Shown: in pieces, positions 9,799 through 17,028 of the stretch
How the letters are laid out: each line of letters begins with the position of its first letter
How positions within the stretch are numbered: the stretch's first letter is position 1
Assembly (NCBI GenBank): GCA_965214325.1
Contig: CBDCBG010000005.1
Coordinates: 186,001 to 250,000 of the forward strand
Length of the DNA stretch: 64,000 bases
Origin: JAJEFO01 sp965214325
Lineage (GTDB): Bacteria > Pseudomonadota > Alphaproteobacteria > Rhodobacterales > Rhodobacteraceae
Direction of reading: 5' to 3'
Translations under genes and position numbers: made by a program
Notes under the pieces: model-generated
The model's database searches: none
What the model was told of the DNA's origin: nothing
Seen by the model: only the letters and a program-made list of their open reading frames with translations

Positions 9799-9907
9799 TG
9801 TTCCGATCCTGCTGCTGAAGACGGGACAGGATCATCTGCGCCAGTCTCAGTTCCAGCCGCTGGCGGTGTTGTTCCGGCAGGGTCTTCAGGATGTCCTGTC
9901 CGCACAT
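9686..9907 (-). CDS. Possible small protein upstream of recombinase
   Basis: The frame starts MCGQDILKTLPEQHRQRLEL and has a plausible amphipathic helical first 35 residues, which lie in the otherwise empty 5' region of the element. The rest overlaps the recombinase start in another frame. It might be a short accessory factor or a translational-coupling leader. Comparison with other copies of the element would decide. Confidence 0.3.
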   Translation of the reverse strand: MCGQDILKTLPEQHRQRLELRLAQMILSRLQQQDRNSDSGSRRERQPASWPGGRQSHAPEGGGVRAAVDAGSG

Positions 9908-9989
9908 CTTGCCCGTGGTGGCTCCACCACCTCCTCAATCCTGCCAGGGATTGAGAACTCAGTGTAACGGGTCCGATGTCGCCTGTAAA

Positions 9990-10040
9990 GGCTTTATAGG
10001 TATTTTCTCTGCTGCTTCGAAGAGATGTACAAGATTTCGA
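9990..10040. other. attR of the serine-recombinase element
   Basis: Element DNA with the arm TTATAGGTA (ending 10002) runs to the core GA at 10019-10020; IS4 transposase sequence continues after it. Together with attL this implies a target reading GGGGAATT-GA-AGAGATGT. Confidence 0.6.
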
Positions 10041-10474
10041 AGGACGTCATCGCGGTGGACGCGTTCCACGGCAGGAGCGAACGCGGCGTCCGCCAGGAAC
10101 TCTACGCCCATTTCAACCTGATCGCCATGACGCGCCTGTTCACGAACCGCGGAGACGGCGTGCTCGACGACGCGCACGAAGGCGACCTGCCGAAGAGGCG
10201 AACGAACTTCAGCAATGCGCTGGCCATGCTGGCCGGCAGCCTCGAGGAAATGATCCTGGGGCAGGCGGCGGCGCTGGCCGACGCCGTGAGCCGCGTCGCG
10301 GACTCGGTCCTCGCGGCCCGGGCGCTCTTTCCCGCGCCGCTCGAAAAAGCCCGTCGGGAAGTGGGACCGCAACCGGAGGCAGGCCGCGTAGCCTCACGCC
10401 CATCCGGACCCGGCCGGGGCGAAGCTGCCCCGGAATTGGTGCGCCACCTTAAGGAAATGACGCCGAATCGTTAA
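10019..10474 (+). pseudogene. DUF4338-IS4 fusion transposase, 3' part
   Basis: Beyond the insert the frame resumes with EEMYKISKDVIAVDAFHG, which supplies the missing catalytic Glu and the Lys of the IS4 Y-R-E-K signature, then RGVRQELYAHFNLIAMTR. It reads to the stop at 10472-10474, which overlaps the start of the right terminal repeat. Joining 7650 to 10021 restores an uninterrupted reading frame. Confidence 0.8.
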
Positions 10475-10487
10475 TGAAATGCCATTG

Positions 10488-10684
10488 GGGGGGAGCAGTG
10501 GCGACGACATGACCGACATAGCGGCAGGCGACACGGCCGCAATGGAACCGAAAGCCAAGCAGGACGCACAGCGCACGGCGACCAACAGTGCCGTCACGGC
10601 AGCTCGGTCAGCGGTCAATGCAGTTAACCCATCTTCAACAACCAGTGCAAAAGATCATTTACAAACAATGGCATGGGAATCCAA
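10488..10684 (+). pseudogene. 3' piece of the split lipoprotein gene
   Basis: Directly after the IS4 right end the frame reads GGSSGDDMTDIAAGDTAAME and then an Ala/Lys/Thr-rich segment. This suits the linker and helical tail of a small lipoprotein whose signal lies at 5619-5661. The frame runs into IS-derived DNA after about 10.68 kb. Confidence 0.4.
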
Positions 10685-10748
10685 GTGGCACTACAAGCGA
10701 GCGCCGAGCCAGTTCAGGCTGCTATTCGTGCGGATTGCCGACCGGCAT

Positions 10749-11936
10749 TCAGACGACTGTCCTGCGGACGTTGGGCGGCGGCTGCGGGATCTGCATGGCT
10801 TGGTAGATTTCGGCCTGGACGCCGTCCGGATCGGCGGTTTTCCGCAGGTGCAGGGCCTTTCCTTCGGCTCTGGCGAAGGCCGTCGTGGTGCGTTGCAGCG
10901 GCCGCAGGGCATTGCGCAGCGTGGTCCAGCTGTCGTGGTGGCCGAAGCCTTTCATGCGCGTGCGCAGGACCTGTATGGCCTGGCAGGCGATGACCGAGAT
11001 GAAGAGGTGAGCGTCGGCCCGGCCCTGCTTCTGGTGATGGACGGGACGCAGGCCGAGTTCGGATTTGAGCGACCGGAACACGGCCTCCACGTCGGTGAGC
11101 ATGGCGTACGTGCGCCACATGGCTTCCGCGATCCGGCGCTTGAGATGGCCGTGCGGCCCCTCGATCGAGCCGTTCTCGTGCGCCACGCCGCGGTTGTTGC
11201 GGGTGGCCTCCATGCCGTAATGCTTGCACAGCGCCCGGTAGCGCCCGGTCATGTCCTCAACCGCGTCCTTGCTCAGGTTGCAAAATGCCGCCGACAGGCT
11301 GTCGGTGCGGTGCTCCCGGGGCGCGCCGCCGAGATGCCGCAGCGCGTCCTGCAGCCCCTCCGCCAGCGCCGTGAAGCTCTCACCGCCGAGCACCACCCGG
11401 ACATGGGCAAAGCCCGACCAGGAGAGGCGGAAGTGATAGAGCATGTGATCCAGCGGCTGCCCGGCCACGGTCACGCCGAGCGGGCCTATGCGGGTGAAGT
11501 CGGACAAGCCCTGCCGGCCCGGCTCATGCTTCTGGCGGAAGATCACGTCCTTCTCCGGGCCATGCTCGGCACGCCAGACGCGGATCCGCCGCTCCAGCGT
11601 GCGCCGCACCCCCGGGTCCAGATCGGGATGGCGGCGCATCAGCTCCTCGAACACGCCGACCGGGCGAATGTCCGGGCTGGCCTCGAGGATCGGCACGACT
11701 TCCTCTTCAAAGATACCGGCCAGAGGGTCCGGGCGGCGCCGGCCCCGCGGCTTCTTCTCCTGAACTGGCAGCGGATCGGCGGCAAGTCGGTAGCCGGTGG
11801 CCCGGCTGAAGCCTGCCTTGGCGGCAGCCACCTCGATGGTGTCGGTCTTCTTATGGATCATGAACAGCCTCTTCTGGCAATCGGTTATGTGATGTCCGGG
11901 CAATGCCACGCTCCCCTGCTGGGAAAGCACCACCAT
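10749..11936 (-). pseudogene. In-frame IS21 IstA / IS1634 transposase chimera
   Basis: Residues about 20-270 are IstA of an IS21 element (HHITDCQKRLFMIHKKTDT, VIFRQKHEPGRQGLSDFT, RNNRGVAHENGSIEGPHG). At about 11.12 kb, without losing frame, the protein becomes the C-terminus of an IS1634-type transposase (WRTYAMLTDVEAVFRSLKSE to PPPNVRRTVV). The IstA second half, all of istB and the middle of the IS1634 protein are missing. It most likely arose by IS21 insertion into IS1634 and then deletion. Neither parent activity is expected. Confidence 0.8.
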
Positions 11937-11985
11937 TCGCCCGGCCAGCCGAATCCGCCAGAAGGCACGGGGGGAAATTTTGCGA

Positions 11986-12042
11986 GCCGGCGGCCCGGAA
12001 CTCCGGTCGGGCTACGCCCTCCCTCCGTTCCGGGCCGCCGGC
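11986..12042. repeat. Hairpin with the same conserved 25-nt loop
   Basis: Perfect 16-bp arms (GCCGGCGGCCCGGAAC at 11986-12001 and its complement at 12027-12042) enclose a 25-base loop nearly identical to that at 4787-4811, again with inner GGGCTACGCCC. The stem sequence differs from the other copy. Confidence 0.6.
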
Positions 12043-12075
12043 TTTCCCCGTCTCATCCAGATTGTCGCAGGAGTC

Positions 12076-12327
12076 TCAAGTTGATTGTCGCGCCGCAGTT
12101 TCCGGATCCAGCGGCTCGAAGCCCAGCCCCTGCTGGCCCGACATCAGTTCCTTGACGCGACGGCAAGGCAGGGGCCAGGAATCCCGGCCGATTGCGAAAT
12201 GCCGCCCGAGGTTGAGCAGGGTCCTCTGGCGCACCTTGCCGCCGACGCGCCGGTTCTCGACCAGGCGATGCGTGATGCGCGGCGATCCGTCGGACGCGGC
12301 GCCCGTCCTTGTGGAACGGATGAACAT
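12076..12327 (-). pseudogene. IS1634 transposase N-terminal fragment
   Basis: The frame from the ATG at 12327 starts MFIRSTRTGAASDGSPRIT and continues RRVGGKVRQRTLLNLG, the N-terminus of the IS1634-type transposase whose C-terminus is fused to IstA at 10.75-11.12 kb. The two pieces flank the IS21 material, as expected for one interrupted element. Confidence 0.75.
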
Positions 12328-12592
12328 GAGCGGCAGGCTATCCCGATCCGCGGCCAGGCGGAAGGGGAAGGTCTCGTAAAATGGCACTGCAAACGGCCCT
12401 TGGAACTGGCAACCCATTGACATGATTGAATTGCCGGATTCCCGGACGCTCGAAAATCATCAAATGTTGCTCGAACGTTCCGAATTTGCAGTCAAGTTTG
12501 TTGAAGATGGGCCAGGGTCGCGGCGACCATAACCGCCGTTACAAACCTGCAACTGACGGACGTGACCTGAGGTTTCTAACAACCTAAATTCC

Positions 12593-12621
12593 TTGACGTA
12601 ACCGTGCAACGGCCGTACAAC
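12593..12621 (+). promoter_or_regulatory. Candidate promoter of the tacAT-like pair
   Basis: TTGACG (12593-12598) and TACAAC (12616-12621) are separated by 17 bases and lie 20 bases before the antitoxin start, which has the site GGAAAGGAG. Confidence 0.45.
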
Positions 12622-12641
12622 TTTCGGAAAGGAGACAAATC

Positions 12642-12944
12642 ATGGCAACAGCTGACATGAACTTACCTCGTAGGCGCCTTCGTGCCGAGCGTCTTGAGGT
12701 TCGCATGACAGTAGAGCAGAAGAGCTTGATCGAGCACGCGGCGGCACTGCAGGGCCGAACAGTAACGGATCTTGTGTTGACCAGCGTTCAGGAGGCAGCC
12801 CGCCGTGCCGTTGAGGAGCATCAGCGGCTTGATCTGAGCATGCGTGACAGTCGGGCTTTCGTGGACGCCCTGATCAATCCCATGCCGACAAACGCCCGCC
12901 TCCGCGAAACCGTGGATCGCTACCTACGGGCAAGCGACACCTGA
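12642..12944 (+). CDS. tacA: DUF1778 (TacA-type) antitoxin
   Basis: The 100-residue protein has a ribbon-helix-helix N-terminal half (RRLRAERLEVRMTVEQKSLI, then AAALQGRTVTDLVLTSVQEA) typical of DUF1778, and a C-terminal tail that in this family neutralises a GNAT toxin. It probably represses the pair by binding the promoter. Strong ribosome site; stop lies 6 bases before the toxin start. Confidence 0.85.
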   Translation: MATADMNLPRRRLRAERLEVRMTVEQKSLIEHAAALQGRTVTDLVLTSVQEAARRAVEEHQRLDLSMRDSRAFVDALINPMPTNARLRETVDRYLRASDT

Positions 12945-12950
12945 TCCGCA

Positions 12951-13469
12951 ATGGCTACGGATTGGGGGGATCTGCGGGTCGAGGTGCTTGGTTCGCATCA
13001 TGATCGATCGGCATTCAAGAGCGGCGTCGAGGCGCTTGATCGATATTTACGGACCCAGGCCAAACAAGACGCACGGAGAAACGTGGCCGCCCCGTTTGTT
13101 CTCCGACTGCCGGACGGTAGCATCGGTGGCTACTACACTTTGTCTGCAGCGGCCGTGAACCTCGGAGCGTTGCCATCGTCTGTGGTCCGCAAGCTTCCAC
13201 GCTATCCCCAAATTCCGGCGACGCTTCTCGGCCGCCTCGCTGTAGACAGGCGCCATCAAGGCAAAGGGTATGGCAGGTTTCTGCTTGCGGATGCGCTTTT
13301 CAGGGCAGTTCAAAGCGAGATTGCCTCCTTCGCAGTAATCGTCAGCGCGAAGGATGAGGCCGCTCGCCGGTTCTACGAACGCGAGAGCTTTCTTCCGTTT
13401 GCCGATGAGCCGATGAAACTGTTTCGACCGATGACTGACATTGCTGAACTGTTCAAGCAGTCAGAATAG
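12951..13469 (+). CDS. tacT: GNAT (TacT-type) toxin
   Basis: This 172-residue GNAT acetyltransferase carries the acetyl-CoA loop in RLAVDRRHQGKGYGRFLL (R-x-x-G-x-G type, residues about 95-112) and the late AARRFYERESF segment with the Tyr used in catalysis. Proteins paired with DUF1778 antitoxins acetylate the amino group of charged tRNAs and stop translation; this is known for the family and inferred here. Length is normal and no damage is visible, so the pair is probably active. Confidence 0.85.
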   Translation: MATDWGDLRVEVLGSHHDRSAFKSGVEALDRYLRTQAKQDARRNVAAPFVLRLPDGSIGGYYTLSAAAVNLGALPSSVVRKLPRYPQIPATLLGRLAVDRRHQGKGYGRFLLADALFRAVQSEIASFAVIVSAKDEAARRFYERESFLPFADEPMKLFRPMTDIAELFKQSE

Positions 13470-13677
13470 AGAACCGATGCAAAAACGATCAGAGCTCGGG
13501 ATACGCTCGTCGGCTGCAGACCTGTAACGCCGGTTGAAGTGGGCTTGGCGGATTGCACGCTGAACTTCCGATCATGATCGGGTTGGCGCTCCGGTCCGGC
13601 GAGTTTCGCCCCGCTAACGGTGGTTATGATCGCCGGGACCCTCTGATCTGGCGTGGTTGGGGCGCGCCATCGTCCGC

Positions 13678-15243
13678 TCAGGCAGGCTCGGCCCTGATCC
13701 CGAGAAGGTTCCGTTCCTCGCGGCCGCATGCCACGCCGAGCAGGTGGACAGGCTCCCCGCGGTCACGGTACTTCTCCGCATAGCCCCGCTCGCGCATCTG
13801 GTTGATCGCTGCATCCAGCGCTGCGTCGGCACCCTCGGCGCTTTCCGCCATCTTGAACTCCATCACGAACACCTGCCCGCCCGTCAGCATCGCCATGTCC
13901 GCCCGGCCATGGCTTGACGCATCCTCCACACGCAAGTCCACGCCGACGGCACGGAGGCACATTTGCAGCAGGCTCGCGTACCAGGCCTCGTAGCGGGCGA
14001 GATCGCCCGTCGCGTGCCACTGGTAGGGAATCCCGGAAAGATACGAGCGGAGCCGTTCGGCAAATCCCTCGAAGTCGTTGGCTTCGAGAAGCGATCGGAG
14101 TTCCCTGCCCTTGATCAGCGGCTCTGTTCCCGTCTGCCCGAGATATGCGAGAAGCTGGTCGTTCAGGCTGAGCCGCACCTCGAGATTGGGATAGTCCAGA
14201 CGGTAGAAGGTCCGGTGCCCCTCCTTCCGCTCCTCCGCGATGGTCAGGTAGCCGGTCTGGAACAGCAGCGCCTCGACCCCGATGTCGTTCACGTCGAACT
14301 TCGAGACGAGCGACATGTCGGCCATCCTGTTTTCCAACTCCATCGGGCTGACGGAATTCTCCATCAGCATCCGGAACAGGAACGTCGGGGATCCGGTCTC
14401 GAACCAATAAGGGCGGAATTCGAGGTTTCGCAGCAGAAGCAGCACGTCGTAGGGATTGTAGACCCTCTCCCCGCCCCGCCAGTGATAGCCGTTGTACCAG
14501 GTCCGGATCTCCTCCCGGTCCAAGCCGTCGAGCTCGGGCCCAAACACGCGGTCCAGATCGCTCTCCGTGTAGCCGCAGATGGTGGCGAACCGCGGATCTA
14601 GACTGATGTCCTCGAGGTTGTTGAGGCCGGAGAACAGGCTGACCTTGGAGAACATGCTCACGCCGGTTACGAAGGTGAAGCGGACATGATCGGCACAGTC
14701 CTTGATGATGCCGTAGAACCCTCGGAGGTAGTCCCGGTTGGCCGTCGCAAGTTCCGGGTCGTGGAGAACGTCCAGGATCGGCTTGTCGTACTCGTCCACG
14801 AGAACCACCACCTGTCGCCCGGTGGCATGGTGAAGGCGGTCAAGAATGCTCCGTAGGCGCCTGGGTCCGGTATCGGACCTAGGCGCTGACGCAAGTCCAT
14901 GCTGGCGCTCGATCGCCTCCAGTTGCTCTATGATGTCCCCTTCGATTTCGCCCGGCTCGTTGTATTTCCCGCCGAAGCTTAACCGCGCTACCGGATGGGT
15001 GGCGGACCAGTCCCAGTGTCCGTGGATGTCGAGACCCCGGAACAATTTCTCACGGCCCTCGAACAGTGATCTAAGCGTGTCCAGCAGGAGGCTCTTGCCA
15101 AACCGGCGGGGGCGAGACAGGAAATAGAAGCGTCCCTCTTCCACCAGCCTCCGGACGAGTGGAGTCTTGTCGACGTAGTAGAAATCCTGTTCTCTGATCG
15201 TGCGGAAGTCCTGTATCCCGATGGGAAGACGGCGGCGGGTCAT
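13678..15243 (-). CDS. AAA-like ATPase with PD-(D/E)XK nuclease domain
   Basis: This 521-residue protein has the standard order of the AAA-ATPase_like / DUF1703 family. The N-terminus is PIGIQDFRTIREQDFYYVDKT, followed by a Walker A-like RPRRFGKSLLLDTL (residues about 45-58), a Walker B-like QVVVLVDEYDKPIL (about 145-158), and a C-terminal PD-(D/E)XK fold with GRADMAMLTGGQVFVMEFKM as the D and ExK residues. The family is common in anaerobes and symbionts; its role is unproven, though mobile or defence functions are often suggested. It appears intact and single. Its start is 24 bases before a stretch with no obvious promoter. Confidence 0.85.
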   Translation of the reverse strand: MTRRRLPIGIQDFRTIREQDFYYVDKTPLVRRLVEEGRFYFLSRPRRFGKSLLLDTLRSLFEGREKLFRGLDIHGHWDWSATHPVARLSFGGKYNEPGEIEGDIIEQLEAIERQHGLASAPRSDTGPRRLRSILDRLHHATGRQVVVLVDEYDKPILDVLHDPELATANRDYLRGFYGIIKDCADHVRFTFVTGVSMFSKVSLFSGLNNLEDISLDPRFATICGYTESDLDRVFGPELDGLDREEIRTWYNGYHWRGGERVYNPYDVLLLLRNLEFRPYWFETGSPTFLFRMLMENSVSPMELENRMADMSLVSKFDVNDIGVEALLFQTGYLTIAEERKEGHRTFYRLDYPNLEVRLSLNDQLLAYLGQTGTEPLIKGRELRSLLEANDFEGFAERLRSYLSGIPYQWHATGDLARYEAWYASLLQMCLRAVGVDLRVEDASSHGRADMAMLTGGQVFVMEFKMAESAEGADAALDAAINQMRERGYAEKYRDRGEPVHLLGVACGREERNLLGIRAEPA

Positions 15244-15466
15244 CGGTCTCTCCGTTCACGACTTTCGGACACCCCGACGGGGTTCGCATGATATTACCAC
15301 GGAATCATGGTTCACGCCATGTATGCCCAATCCGGACGATCCATTCTTCAGGCAAGTACAGAGCTGCAGGTCGTTTGACACAAGCACAGCCGGGTTGCAC
15401 CGGTCGCTTCACCCATACTGATCCGGTATCCTGAAGCGGCGAATTCCGGCGTGTACAACGGCGGTT

Positions 15467-15610
15467 ATGATCGCCGGGTCGCTGGCCCTCGCGGGCTGCG
15501 GGGGCGGGGACGACGGGCCGACCGCCGAAGAGATCGCGCAAATGGAAGCAGATAAGGCTGCCATGGAAGCTGCAACGGCAGCGACGCGCCTGCCGACCCC
15601 CCGGAAATGA
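15467..15610 (+). CDS. Short lipoprotein, possibly frameshifted
   Basis: The 47-residue product starts MIAGSLALAGCGGGDDGP with a clear lipobox, then a Glu/Ala/Met-rich helix (EEIAQMEADKAAME). In the next frame, starting inside the final codons, a similar helix (MTEAEKAAMAAESR) continues to 15651, which suggests a frameshift has shortened the protein. The 5' end is one of several similar lipoprotein starts in this window (5619, 12505-12546 minus, 13611). Confidence 0.45.
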   Translation: MIAGSLALAGCGGGDDGPTAEEIAQMEADKAAMEAATAATRLPTPRK

Positions 15611-16080
15611 CCGAGGCAGAAAAAGCGGCCATGGCTGCAGAGTCGCGTTGATTACGTTGAACTCAACATGGTCAACTGCGGGCACAACGAAGGAACCGTG
15701 GACTGCTATAGCGACGCCTCCGACGCCGTCATCCTGAACGACGCATGGATCGCAGCAAATGACAGCCCCCGATCCACTCCCGAAACGGCGACCGGTCCGC
15801 TGTCACAGCCGCACCTTCCAGCGTATCCGTGAAACCCCATCTGGGCGTCTCGGCGCTGACAAGGTGAGCGCGATGCGTGACTTCAAGATTTTGGCGCCAG
15901 GTTTTTCATCAGCGACCGACGCAAGAAGGTGCCGAGGCGCATATGCGGCCCAATTCCGCTCCACTTGATGCCGCCATGGCTGCATGCGCCTCGGTGACGT
16001 CGATTCCGGTGTGGCCAACCATTGTCGCCGCCTTTGACCGTTCCTAAATCCACGGTATCAGGGCTCGGAGGCTAAACTCG
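15611..16080. other. Intergenic, no gene recognised
   Basis: After a short frameshifted continuation of the lipoprotein I see no credible coding sequence. The htpX start has a good ribosome site (GGAGG at about 16066). No clear sigma-70 or heat-shock promoter is visible to me. Confidence 0.4.
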
Positions 16081-16959
16081 ATGGTGCGCACCTTTTTGCT
16101 CATGGCTGCATTGACCGGCTTTGTGGGGGCCTTCGGGCTCATGCTGGGCGGCGAGGCCGGGCTTGTCATCGCGCTCGTGGTCGCCTTCGGCATGAACTTT
16201 CTTGCCTATTGGAATTCGGACAGGGCCGTGCTGCGGATGCATGGCGCGCGACCCGTGGATCAGGGGTCGGCGCCCGAGCTTTGGGAGATGACGGCAAGCA
16301 TGGCGCGGCGCGCCGAGCTGCCCATGCCCGCGCTCCACATCATCGAGACCGAGCAGCCCAACGCCTTTGCGACCGGGCGGAATCCGGAAAACGCAGCCGT
16401 CGCCGTGACGCGCGGTCTCTTGCGGAACATGCGCCGTGAGGAGGTCGCAGGCGTCGTGGCCCACGAATTGGCGCATATCAAGAACCGCGACACGCTCACC
16501 ATGACGATCACGGCCACTCTCGCAGGTGCGGTTTCCATGCTCGCCAACTTCGCCATCTTCTTCGGTGGCGGGCGAGATCGGCCCTTGGGGATGGTAGGCA
16601 CAATCGCCATGATGATCCTGGCGCCCATGGCGGCGGCGATGGTTCAGATGGCGATCAGTCGTGTCCGCGAGTACGAGGCAGACGCGGAGGGCGCGGCGAT
16701 CTGCGGGAACCCGGAGTGGCTGGCCTCGGCGTTGAACCGGCTTGGCGTCCTTTCCGGCCGGATTGACAACGTCGCGGCCGAACGAAATCCGGCCACCGCG
16801 CACATGTTCATCGTCAACCCGCTGCACATGCATGCCGTCGACAGCCTGTTCGCCACGCATCCACCTGTCGAGAAACGGATTGCGGAGCTGCGCAAACTGG
16901 GCGGGAGCTCCATACGACATGCACCTGTCCGGCAGACAAGTGGCGGTCCTTGGGGTTGA
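16081..16959 (+). CDS. htpX: Zinc metalloprotease HtpX
   Basis: This is a 292-residue inner-membrane protease of the M48B family that removes damaged membrane proteins. Two N-terminal membrane segments (MVRTFLLMAALTGFVGAFGL and a second to about residue 40) precede the zinc motif HELAH (residues 128-132). Two further hydrophobic helices follow, then VREYEADAEGA supplies the third zinc ligand. Length is normal. It is 69 bp upstream of htpG on the same strand, so the two stress genes may be cotranscribed. Confidence 0.95.
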   Translation: MVRTFLLMAALTGFVGAFGLMLGGEAGLVIALVVAFGMNFLAYWNSDRAVLRMHGARPVDQGSAPELWEMTASMARRAELPMPALHIIETEQPNAFATGRNPENAAVAVTRGLLRNMRREEVAGVVAHELAHIKNRDTLTMTITATLAGAVSMLANFAIFFGGGRDRPLGMVGTIAMMILAPMAAAMVQMAISRVREYEADAEGAAICGNPEWLASALNRLGVLSGRIDNVAAERNPATAHMFIVNPLHMHAVDSLFATHPPVEKRIAELRKLGGSSIRHAPVRQTSGGPWG

Positions 16960-17028
16960 ACGGCGAATATTGAACACGGTGCGCGCGGCTCCCGAATCAA
17001 CGCCGCGCAAGGAAATTGGAGGAGCAAA

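Larger units (their letters stand above)
7649..10020 (-). mobile_element. One-gene serine-recombinase element
   Basis: About 2.37 kb separates the two halves of the IS4 transposase. The dinucleotide GA occurs at both junctions (7649-7650 and 10019-10020) and is the likely crossover core. The only convincing gene is the 708-residue recombinase. The reconstructed circular attP has inverted TATAGG-TA type arms exactly 16 bases on each side of the core (ending 10002, starting 7667). Confidence 0.75.
5662..10487 (+). mobile_element. IS4-type transposon with DUF4338, itself interrupted
   Basis: A 16-base terminal inverted repeat CAATGGCATTTCATTA begins at 5662, and its exact complement ends at 10487. 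Both outer flanks are a run of six to seven G, compatible with a target duplication inside the GCGG-rich lipoprotein codons. Removing the serine-recombinase insert (about 7649-10018) leaves an element of about 2.46 kb with one transposase gene. Confidence 0.75.

Noticed and set aside
8407..9954. 515-codon plus-strand frame
   Set aside because: It is antisense to the serine recombinase, whose domains are unmistakable.
10479..12155. 558-codon plus-strand frame
   Set aside because: Its first 60 residues probably belong to the split lipoprotein, but the rest is antisense to the IstA/IS1634 chimera.
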